Below are positions 31,999 to 39,239 of a stretch of 56,441 nucleotides of DNA, piece by piece. The translations under genes were made by a program, and so were the position numbers. This stretch comes from Myxococcales bacterium (GTDB taxonomy: Bacteria; Myxococcota_A; UBA796; GCA-2862545). Numbering within the stretch: position 1 is the stretch's first letter; every line of letters begins with the position of its first letter. The notes below the pieces were generated by a model, which did not search any database, was not told the origin of the DNA, and was given only the letters and a program-made list of their open reading frames with translations. The stretch lies in the NCBI GenBank assembly GCA_019634415.1, contig JAHQVJ010000182.1, positions 1 through 56,441 on the forward strand. The letters are read 5' to 3'.

Positions 31999-34143
31999 TT
32001 ACGGTGCGGCGGCCGGGCCACCAGTGTAGCCACGGTCGTTGCGGGTCCCATCGGGATCGTCGAAGGCGACGTCGATGGGACCGTCATCGATCTCGGGTGA
32101 GGCCGCCTGCAGGTCCAGGTCGTCGTTGGTGGGGTCCCCGTCGTCGGACAAGGTCACGAGCAAGGGGTTGCGCACGGCGTTGCTGCTGCCCTTCAGCGGT
32201 CCTCCGGCGCCATCGCCCACGTCGCCGGCGAAGTGCACACCGGAGTTGGTACCGAAGGCGCTGCAGTAGTCCACGACCGCCCCCGAGCCCTCGGCGGTGT
32301 AGATCGCCGAGGCTCCGTCGTTGCTGTGCAGCACGTTGCTCACCACCGACACGCCCGAGCCCAGGGTGGCTGCCACCGCGATGCCAGCCCCTTCTCCGTT
32401 CACGGCCTCGTTGCCGGTGAGCGTGTTGTTGTGCACGTCGATCACGGAGGTGTCGCCTGTGCCGCCCAGCACCGCGATCCCGCCCCCGAGATCGCTGGCC
32501 GTGTTGTCTTGCAGCCGGTTGGCGCGCACGCCCCCCGCAGGGCTGTCCACGTCGCGCAGCGCGATCCCGCCTCCGCTGCCGGTGGCCTCGTTGCGCCACA
32601 GCGCATTGCGCTCCACCACGAAGGTGCCCGCACCGGTGGCCGAGATGGCGCCACCCTCGGTGGCCTCGTTGTCGTCGAAGGTGGCCGACCGGATGGTCGC
32701 GGACCCACCCTCCAGGCGGATGGCTCCCCCGTTCACAGCGGAGTTGCCGTCGTACAGGGTGCCCCCCGTGTCGATCAGGGTGGAGGCCGACAGCACCAGG
32801 GCGCCGCCGTCGTCGGTGGCCCCGTTGCCGGAGAACACGCAGCCGTTCTGCAGCGTCAGCGTGCCCGAGATCACCGCGATCCCGCCTCCGTCGGTCTGCG
32901 ACTGGTTGCCGTCCACCGACACGTTGTCGAGCACCACGTCGGCGCCCACGATCTGCACGGAACCTCCGTCGTCGGCGCCCTCACCACCCACCAGGCTCAG
33001 GTCCTCGAGGGTCAGGGTGCCGCCCGTCACGTCGAGGTGGCGGTCGTAGGCTGCGGCCTGCAGCACTACGTCGGCCGGATCGCCGGTGCGCCCCACGATG
33101 GTGACGTCGCCAGCGGCCCAGACCTCGGACACGTCACCGTAGGTGCCGGGCTCCACCACCACCATGCGGCACTCGTCGTCGAGGTTGGCCAGCGCGTGCG
33201 CCAGCGTCTCGTAGGGATCGGCCTCGGTGCCCTGACCAGCGTCGTCGCCGCCAGGCGAGATCACCACGGGGAAGGCGTTCGGGTCCTTGTCGTTGCAGTC
33301 GCCCAGGGGGGAGCAGATGGTGTGACCGTCGCCGTCGAAGTCGAGGTTGTCGACCCCGCCGTCGCAGTCGTTGTCGAGCTCGTCGCAGATCTCCTCGGCA
33401 CCCGGATAGACCGCGCCCTCCGTGTCGTCGCAGTCCCCATCGCAGATGGACCGACCGTCGCCGTCCTGGTCGGCCTTGTCGGGCACGATCTTGTTGCAGT
33501 CGTTGTCGAGCCCGTCGCAGATCTCGGTGGCGCCCGGGTAGGTGTCGGCGTTGCCGTCGTCGCAGTCGCCCGCACACACGGGCCAGCCGTCGTCGTCGTC
33601 GTCGGCCTCGTTGGCCGGCAGGTTGCCGTTGCAGTCGGTGTCGACGCCGTCGCACACCTCGTCGGCGGCCGGGTTCACGTAGGGGTTGCCGTCGTCGCAG
33701 TCGCCGTCGGCCTCGGAGAAACCGTCTCCGTCTTCGTCGACGCCCGACAGGCCACCGCTTCCGCGCAGCACGATGGTGGCGCTGCCGTTCAGGGCCAGAT
33801 CGGTGCGCACCTGCAGCTCGCCCGTGTACAGGCGTTGCTCCTCGGGGCGGAAGCGCACCTCCACGACACCCGACTCCCCCGCCCCGAGCACCGACACGTC
33901 GCCTCGGTCCGTGCTCCACACGTCGGGGTCGCCCTCCGTCAGGGTCACGGAGAGCAGCACGATCTCCCCTCCACCCTCGTTGGTGAGGGTGAGATCACGG
34001 GTGGTCGGCGCATCCACGGGGGAGGCTCCGAAGTCGAAGGCCTCGGGCGTGACCGACAACAGGGGCGTACCTGCGGGTCCGCCCCCGCTACAGGCCGACA
34101 GCGGCAGGGCCAGCATCCAGACGAACCGCACGGGCAACCTCAC
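31999..34143 (-). CDS. Lipoprotein with MopE repeats and parallel beta-helix
   Basis: This is a 714-residue lipoprotein (MRLPVRFVWMLALPLSAC). Residues of about 28-130 are an immunoglobulin-like ASPM/choice-of-anchor-D domain (PEAFDFGASPVDAPTTRDLT). About 133-290 hold five MopE-type units (DEDGDGFSEADGDCDDGN, EICDGLDNDCNKIV). About 300-690 form a beta-helix with GGAI/GGGI turns (DGGALVLSAS, EGGAISATG). The Asp/Cys repeats should bind calcium or metal. The start overlaps the previous gene by four bases, and the stop lies ten bases before the next gene, so expression is coupled. Confidence 0.88.
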   Translation of the reverse strand: MRLPVRFVWMLALPLSACSGGGPAGTPLLSVTPEAFDFGASPVDAPTTRDLTLTNEGGGEIVLLSVTLTEGDPDVWSTDRGDVSVLGAGESGVVEVRFRPEEQRLYTGELQVRTDLALNGSATIVLRGSGGLSGVDEDGDGFSEADGDCDDGNPYVNPAADEVCDGVDTDCNGNLPANEADDDDDGWPVCAGDCDDGNADTYPGATEICDGLDNDCNKIVPDKADQDGDGRSICDGDCDDTEGAVYPGAEEICDELDNDCDGGVDNLDFDGDGHTICSPLGDCNDKDPNAFPVVISPGGDDAGQGTEADPYETLAHALANLDDECRMVVVEPGTYGDVSEVWAAGDVTIVGRTGDPADVVLQAAAYDRHLDVTGGTLTLEDLSLVGGEGADDGGSVQIVGADVVLDNVSVDGNQSQTDGGGIAVISGTLTLQNGCVFSGNGATDDGGALVLSASTLIDTGGTLYDGNSAVNGGAIRLEGGSATIRSATFDDNEATEGGAISATGAGTFVVERNALWRNEATGSGGGIALRDVDSPAGGVRANRLQDNTASDLGGGIAVLGGTGDTSVIDVHNNTLTGNEAVNGEGAGIAVAATLGSGVSVVSNVLHSNDGASAIYTAEGSGAVVDYCSAFGTNSGVHFAGDVGDGAGGPLKGSSNAVRNPLLVTLSDDGDPTNDDLDLQAASPEIDDGPIDVAFDDPDGTRNDRGYTGGPAAAP

Positions 34144-34775
34144 TGCGTGGACGTTCCGAAGTCGGGATAGCAGATGCTCACGTCGCCCGACACCACCCGG
34201 AAGGAGAAGCCGCTCTCTTCCGAGGCCCGATGGGCATAGTAGACCTCGATGGGGTACTGCCCGTCCGACAGCTGCACGCTGTAGGTCTGGCGCTCGAAGT
34301 CCTGAATCCCGGGGTTGTCGGCGATGGCCTCCCCATCCACGATGACCCAGGCGTCATCGGACGATCCGAGGCTGAATTCCAGCGTGGTGTTGGACCAGGC
34401 GCGGATCCACGCGTGCCAGTACACCCCGAAGTAGGCCGGATCGCCTTCCAAGCCCTCGTCCACGGGCCACCAGTTGCCCCCGAAGTCCAACGTGGGGTCG
34501 AACTTCTCGAAGGCCTCGCGGTCCCACCAGTCGAGCTGGGTGGGGTCCGTGCTCGGAGGCTCGTCGGCCGGTCGCGGCGTGACGTGGGGGTGGTCGATGG
34601 TGAGGTTCGAGTAGACCCCACGCCACCCCTGGAAGCAGTTCTGCCAGTCGGGAGGGTTGCCCTCGTCCTCGTCGCCCGGTGGCTGCGCGGGCAGCGGCGG
34701 GTCGTCGTCGAAGAAGCCGATGTCCTGGCCACAGCCAGCCAACATGGCGATCAGGGTCGCCAGAAACGCCCTCAT
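34140..34775 (-). CDS. PA14/fibro-slime-like lipoprotein
   Basis: This is a 211-residue lipoprotein (MRAFLATLIAMLAGC). After an acidic Pro-rich linker, the fold reads like a PA14 / fibro-slime domain: FGVYWHAWIRAWSNTTLEFS, SLGSSDDAWVIVDGEAIADN, YPIEVYYAHRASEESGFSFR. PA14 domains bind carbohydrate and depend on the D-D-x-[WS] loop seen here (SSDDAW). It is coupled on both sides by ATGA overlaps and so belongs to the same mRNA as the mono-haem lipoprotein and the MopE lipoprotein. Confidence 0.8.
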   Translation of the reverse strand: MRAFLATLIAMLAGCGQDIGFFDDDPPLPAQPPGDEDEGNPPDWQNCFQGWRGVYSNLTIDHPHVTPRPADEPPSTDPTQLDWWDREAFEKFDPTLDFGGNWWPVDEGLEGDPAYFGVYWHAWIRAWSNTTLEFSLGSSDDAWVIVDGEAIADNPGIQDFERQTYSVQLSDGQYPIEVYYAHRASEESGFSFRVVSGDVSICYPDFGTSTQ

Positions 34776-35215
34776 GGATCCTCCCCCGTGCCCACTAGAT
34801 CGACTTGTCCGAGCCTGGGTAGCACATCACAGCGCATGTACTCGGCCAGCAGCTCGCGTTCCCGCGGCAGCATGCCACCCGCAGGCGGCATCGACTCCTG
34901 CTCCACCGCCACCCGCAGGATGGCGTCGGCCCAGTCGAGCACGTCCTGCTCGTTGTCGAAGTCCACGCCGATGGGCGCACCCCCGCGCTGCCCGCCGCGC
35001 ACCAGCGCTCCGTGGCAGGGTCGACACTGGCGACTGATCATGCCGTCGCCGAAGTTGTCGTAGGTCAGCGGCGGATCTCGGAGGCAGGCCGCACGGATGG
35101 GAATGCCCTGACCGATCACGTGGTCGTCGCAGGCGGGCAGCACCACGACCAGCGAGGTGAGCCACATCGCACCGATGCCCCCCCAAGGGAGGCACCATCC
35201 ACGTCGAACCGTCAA
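34772..35215 (-). CDS. Mono-haem c-type cytochrome-like lipoprotein
   Basis: This is a 147-residue lipoprotein whose signal ends LVVVLPAC. The single C-x-x-C-H is CRPCHGALVRGG, and SMPPAGGMLPRERELLAEYM contains the distal Met expected of a cytochrome c fold. TTG 35215 is preferred because GGAGG lies four bases upstream and it supplies the basic n-region (MTVRRGW); ATG 35167 is an alternative. It lies 60 bases downstream of the DUF1501 gene. Likely role: electron transfer or structural haem protein at the outer membrane. Confidence 0.72.
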   Translation of the reverse strand: MTVRRGWCLPWGGIGAMWLTSLVVVLPACDDHVIGQGIPIRAACLRDPPLTYDNFGDGMISRQCRPCHGALVRGGQRGGAPIGVDFDNEQDVLDWADAILRVAVEQESMPPAGGMLPRERELLAEYMRCDVLPRLGQVDLVGTGEDP

Positions 35216-35275
35216 ACATCCTCCGATGGCAACGCCTGCCGGTGCGTATCTTACAGGCAGGCGAAGCAGACTCGC

Positions 35276-36559
35276 CTAGGCACCTCTGACCAGGGCGTCG
35301 AACACGTCCACGCCTGGCAGGAAGGTGGTCGGATCCAGTCCGCCGATCTTCAACAGGGCCAGTCCGACGTGCTCACAGCCCAGCATCGTGCCCCCTGGGC
35401 TCCGCTTGCCGGTGCGCAGGTCGATGGGCTCCGCGATGAGGCCGCCGTCGGTGTAGCCCAGGGACTGGCCGCCGTTCACACCCGCGCCCGCGACGAGCAC
35501 CGAGTTGTAGGGCCAGTGGTCCTTGCCACCCCCGCCGTTGAGCTTGGGCGTGCGGCCGAACTCCGACATGGCCACCACCGTCACCTCGTTGAGCAACCAG
35601 TTGGCGGTGTGCCCCGGGGTGGTGGACATGTGCTCGAACAGCTCGTTGAGCGCCGAGTAGAAGGCGATCTGCGCCGGCGCCTGCACCAGGTTGTTGCCGT
35701 GGCTGTCGTAGCCGCCCGGGATGCGGATCATGGCGCTGCGCGCCAGGCCCAGCCGGAACATCTCCGAGGCCTTGATCATCTGGTCGAGCAGGTTGTTGCC
35801 CAGGTTGTCGAGACCCGCCTCGTACTCGCGTGCCTCGAGCTCCATGGCCCGCTCGATGTTGGCGAGCATGCCGTCGGCACGATCCCGCCCCAGTCCCTGC
35901 TGCTGCGACGCGAAGTCGGAGACCCGGTTGAAGACGAAGTTGTCGATGACGTCGTCCGCGGGCTCCATCAGATCCGGTGCAGGCGCGTCGGAGCGACCGT
36001 TGATCGACGAGTCGATCAGCGACAGCAACGTGCCGCCCCCGGCCCGCACCACCGACGCCGCCTCGGTTCCCCCGAAGGAGGGTCCCGAGAACACCACGTG
36101 GGGCAGCGGGTACTCCAGCCTGGAGTTCGCCGCGAGCAGGGTGGGCCAGTCGGCGTAGCTCGAGGCGGACGTGCCCGTGAGCATGAACTGGGTGCCGGAG
36201 TCATGGCCCACGCTGTGGGCGTCGATGCCGTTGATCACGGCCGTGTAGGCGCCCCAGTTGCGGAAGAACTCGTCGACGTCGGCCCGATCGGGTCCGCTGG
36301 TCCACTGCAGTGCGCCGCGGTTGCCCATGACCGTGTTCTGGTCCATGTCGACGCCGTCGGTGTCGAAGTGGGGATCCAAGACCGTCGTGGTGTCCCAGCC
36401 GCCGCCGGCGAAGAAGAAGAGGAACTTGCGCTCCGGGCCCGCTGCGAGGGCCTTCTTCGGGTACCACAGTCCGCTGCTGGCCATCAGGCCGGCGGCTCCG
36501 CCCAGGAAGGCCCGCCTGCTGATGTCGCGGCGACGCTTGCGCTCGAAGAACGTGCTCAT
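35276..36559 (-). CDS. Tat-exported DUF1501 protein
   Basis: This 427-residue protein has an N-terminus carrying a twin-arginine signal (RRDISRRAFLGGAAGLMASS). The body matches DUF1501, an alkaline-phosphatase-like fold, with GGWDTTTVLDPHFD near the start, GYDSHGNN in the middle and MSEFGRTPKLNGGGGKDHW late. DUF1501 proteins are normally encoded beside DUF1549/DUF1592-type haem proteins in planctomycetes and myxobacteria, as here. Export is via Tat, so a cofactor or folded state is likely. AAGGAGG precedes ATG 36559. Substrate is unknown. Confidence 0.9.
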   Translation of the reverse strand: MSTFFERKRRRDISRRAFLGGAAGLMASSGLWYPKKALAAGPERKFLFFFAGGGWDTTTVLDPHFDTDGVDMDQNTVMGNRGALQWTSGPDRADVDEFFRNWGAYTAVINGIDAHSVGHDSGTQFMLTGTSASSYADWPTLLAANSRLEYPLPHVVFSGPSFGGTEAASVVRAGGGTLLSLIDSSINGRSDAPAPDLMEPADDVIDNFVFNRVSDFASQQQGLGRDRADGMLANIERAMELEAREYEAGLDNLGNNLLDQMIKASEMFRLGLARSAMIRIPGGYDSHGNNLVQAPAQIAFYSALNELFEHMSTTPGHTANWLLNEVTVVAMSEFGRTPKLNGGGGKDHWPYNSVLVAGAGVNGGQSLGYTDGGLIAEPIDLRTGKRSPGGTMLGCEHVGLALLKIGGLDPTTFLPGVDVFDALVRGA

Positions 36560-36579
36560 GGTCTGCCTCCTTGGGGTGC

Positions 36580-38226
36580 CTAGTAGAGGATCACGCGCGG
36601 ATCGCGCAGAACGGCCGACACCACCCCGGCCCACGCCAGCGACGGAGATGCCTGCACGGAGTGGATGCGCTTCCACACGGCGATGAGCTGCTCGGGCTCG
36701 GTCGCCTCGGGATCGAGGGGATGACCGGTGATGGCCAGGTACAGGTGTCGGATCTGCTGCTCGAAGGCCTCGGGGTTGCTCTCGGGCGTGTCCTCGATGG
36801 TCACGTAGAGCAGCAGCTGCGCCTCGTTGCTCCGCTCGGGGTCCAGATCGTGCTCGGCCACGTGCCAGGCAGCGGCCTGTGCGAGGCGCTCCTGGATGAA
36901 GGCCATGCCCACGGTGGGCACGTAGGAGCGCTCGGTCACGAACTGCGAGTCGATGCCACCCGCCAGCGTCGGCAGGCCCAGGCTGCTGTTGCGCAGCCCG
37001 TCACGCCCGTCGAAGTACCAGGTGTAGCCCGTGATGTCGGAGATGATGGACGACATCTGCTCGGGGGAGACCACCTTCACACCGGCGAGCCGGTCGTCCA
37101 GCGCCGGGGCCAACGCCGCGCGCGCCTTGTACTCCTTGCTCTTCACCACGGAGAGCACGAGCTGCTTGACGTTCATGTCCGACGTGCGGAAGGCGTCGAC
37201 GTGGGGGCTGACCTCGGGCCAGTCCTCGTCGACCATCTGCCGCTGGGTGAGGCCCTCCCACACCGTGCGCACGGCGCAGTCGAGGAAGCGGCTGTCGGCG
37301 GCGAGCTCTGCAGCGAACTCCGGGATGTTTCCGGTGGGGCGCCCGTAGTAGGCGGGCTCCTTGCCGCTGTACTCGCGCCAGTCCTCCTCCTGCTCCGGCC
37401 GGTAGTAGGTGGACTCGATGCCCTCCTCGGCGTCGAAGTTGAAGAAGCCGAAGAAGTTGGCCGCGATGGGATCGAGGGAGGCGTGGCAGCTCTGGCAGCC
37501 AGTGTTCACGCTGATGGCGTTCTCGGGATCGATGGTGAGCTGGTCCACCGCGGAGCGGTTCAGCACGATGGGCCGCGACAGGTAGTCGTCGCAGAGGAAC
37601 ACCTTGGAGATGGCGTTGGCCCGGTGCCGGTTCGCGTTGCCCCCCATGGAGGGGTAGCGCTGCCACATGGTGGTCATGGTCAGCATGCCCGCGTGGGGCC
37701 GCCCGTCGAGGTACTGGGCAGGAACCCAGCCACCCTCTGCGTCGTCGGGGTAGTCGATGCCCCAGTAGGAGGCGAGCTCGAGGTTCGCCATGGTGTGGGG
37801 CGCGGTGACCATGTAGGAGTACGGCAGGTCGTTGGCGACCACGTACTCGAGCATGGCATAGGCCTCGTTGGCGATGATGTCGGCCATCCGCCGATCGTCG
37901 ATGCCGTCCAGGCCACCGAAGTAGGTCTCGCCGGTGCGCAGCAGGTAGCGCTGGTTGAAGATCTCCTTGATGCGCGGCATGAACCGCACGTCCTCGATCC
38001 AAGCGTCGGCGAAGGTGCTGTACATCTCCACGGGCGCGGGCGAGTTCTCGTAGGCCCACAGCTCCTGCTCGGAGGGGTGCACGCCGCGCAGATCGATGGA
38101 CAGCCGGATCAGCTGGCTGCGCGCATCGAGGAGCTCGACGGTGGGCTCGGGCGCTTCTGGGGTGGTGCCGCAGGCGCCGAGCCCCAGCGCAAGGGCCACC
38201 CCGGCGATGGGAAGCGGGGTCCTCAT
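36580..38226 (-). CDS. DUF1549/DUF1588-like haem lipoprotein
   Basis: This is a 548-residue lipoprotein (LGLGAC lipobox near residue 20). The N-terminal part has the DUF1549-type RLSIDLRGVHPSEQEL motif; the central NTGCQSCHASLDPIAANFFG carries one C-x-x-C-H haem site and the DUF1588-like context; the C-terminus (LLLYVTIEDTPESNP, HLYLAITGHPLD) is helical. Such proteins pair with DUF1501 in a poorly understood surface system. ATG 38226 has GGAGG upstream. A small perfect hairpin (38237-38253) lies directly before the ribosome site. It heads the six-gene cluster. Confidence 0.85.
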   Translation of the reverse strand: MRTPLPIAGVALALGLGACGTTPEAPEPTVELLDARSQLIRLSIDLRGVHPSEQELWAYENSPAPVEMYSTFADAWIEDVRFMPRIKEIFNQRYLLRTGETYFGGLDGIDDRRMADIIANEAYAMLEYVVANDLPYSYMVTAPHTMANLELASYWGIDYPDDAEGGWVPAQYLDGRPHAGMLTMTTMWQRYPSMGGNANRHRANAISKVFLCDDYLSRPIVLNRSAVDQLTIDPENAISVNTGCQSCHASLDPIAANFFGFFNFDAEEGIESTYYRPEQEEDWREYSGKEPAYYGRPTGNIPEFAAELAADSRFLDCAVRTVWEGLTQRQMVDEDWPEVSPHVDAFRTSDMNVKQLVLSVVKSKEYKARAALAPALDDRLAGVKVVSPEQMSSIISDITGYTWYFDGRDGLRNSSLGLPTLAGGIDSQFVTERSYVPTVGMAFIQERLAQAAAWHVAEHDLDPERSNEAQLLLYVTIEDTPESNPEAFEQQIRHLYLAITGHPLDPEATEPEQLIAVWKRIHSVQASPSLAWAGVVSAVLRDPRVILY

Positions 38227-38236
38227 GGTGCCTCCA

Positions 38237-38253
38237 AAGGGTTCCTGACCCTT
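38237..38253 (-). promoter_or_regulatory. Inverted repeat upstream of the surface-cluster ribosome site
   Basis: AAGGGT-TCCTG-ACCCTT is a perfect six-base dyad just upstream of the GGAGG of the first gene in the cluster. In the RNA it would form a small hairpin beside the ribosome site; in DNA it could be an operator. The 274-base gap up to the next gene otherwise shows no coding frame. Confidence 0.35.
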
Positions 38254-38500
38254 GCAGTCTCGCACCGCGGCGGCGGCCGCTCAAGGCGAACGGTCTCGAA
38301 ATCGCACTAAATGGGTCTCGGCGTTGCGCCGCGATGTGCAATTCCGAGATAGACGCCTCGACGGTACCCAGATTCTCCAGGCTCTTCCCGGAGGCCTCGA
38401 GATGCCGAGACGGACCGCGACTGCGACAGAGCTGCGACATAGCGTCCCCCGCCCGCGTCCTACTTCGAGGAAGTCTGCTCGAGAGCCGTGAATGCCAATC

Positions 38501-39133
38501 TCAGAACAGCCGCTCGATGATCTCCGCCAGCGGGTTTCGGTCGAGCACCCACGGATAGAACAGGCTCCCCAGCCACCCGTGGCACACGCCCAGGGGCCAC
38601 AGGTTGCGGTACCGCTGGAACAGGGCCACGTACACCGCACCCAGCACGCCCGTGGCCGCCACCAGCAGCGGATGCTCCAGGTGGATGATGCCGAAGCCCA
38701 GACCACCCAGCGCCATGCAGGCGGGCAGCGACCAGCCGAGCAGCGCTCGCACGTTGTCCACCACCAGCGCCTGCACGAGCCACTGCTGCACCACACCCCA
38801 CAGCGGGTAGAGCAGCAGCGACAGCCACAGCCAGTCCGCCCACAGCGGCTTGCCTCGGATCAGCGCCACCACCGCCCCAGCCGCCACCGAGACCGCGAGC
38901 AGGGGTGCGACCACGCCGAGCAGGGGCTGCAGCTCGTTGCCGGCGCGCAGCCCCCACCGATCCAGCAGCCGCGGGTCTCGCCACACCTGCAGCGCGAGGT
39001 AGCTGCTCCACGCCGTGATGCAGCCCACGATGAAGGCCGCGATGGGCCACACCGACGCAGGCGGCTTCGGCAGGACCACGAAGATGACGGCCGTGACGAG
39101 CACACCTGCGAGCTCGAGCCGGCGCTGACGCAT
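38501..39133 (-). CDS. CPBP-family membrane protein with QQ in place of the catalytic EE
   Basis: This is a 210-residue protein with six or so hydrophobic helices. Motifs 2 and 3 of the CPBP (CAAX protease and bacteriocin-processing) family are recognisable (GFGIIHLEHP and LGVCHGWLGSLFYP, with the two His). Motif 1, normally E-E-x-x-x-R, reads QQWLVQALVV here, so the catalytic glutamates and arginine are gone. It may be a non-proteolytic relative, or a subfamily with altered chemistry. ATG 39133 is chosen; GTG 39205 is also in frame. It is divergent from the TPR kinase gene. Confidence 0.7.
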   Translation of the reverse strand: MRQRRLELAGVLVTAVIFVVLPKPPASVWPIAAFIVGCITAWSSYLALQVWRDPRLLDRWGLRAGNELQPLLGVVAPLLAVSVAAGAVVALIRGKPLWADWLWLSLLLYPLWGVVQQWLVQALVVDNVRALLGWSLPACMALGGLGFGIIHLEHPLLVAATGVLGAVYVALFQRYRNLWPLGVCHGWLGSLFYPWVLDRNPLAEIIERLF

Positions 39134-39197
39134 TCCCACGGGTGCTCCAGGCAAGGTCACGAGTCCGGTACCGTGATGCCCGCCCGAGGGCACCGTC

Positions 39198-39217
39198 ACC
39201 TTCACGCACCTTCACGC
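39198..39217. repeat. Perfect 10-bp tandem duplication before the TPR kinase gene
   Basis: ACCTTCACGC occurs twice back to back, 23 bases upstream of the kinase ATG. It is too short to be a mobile footprint. Ten-base spacing puts both copies on the same face of the helix, as an operator would need. It may equally be a chance slippage product. Confidence 0.4.
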
Positions 39218-39239
39218 GCACGTCACCCCGGAACGCGCC

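Noticed and set aside
33130..33760. Periodic sequence in the MopE repeats that looked like a CRISPR or satellite
   Set aside because: The period follows codons of D-x-D-G-D-G and C-D-G-x-D-N-D-C units in an open frame. Spacers are not unique and repeats are not identical.
32233..34170. Long plus-strand frame opposite the MopE/beta-helix gene
   Set aside because: Val-rich antisense image of Asp-rich repeats; no start signal and no fold.
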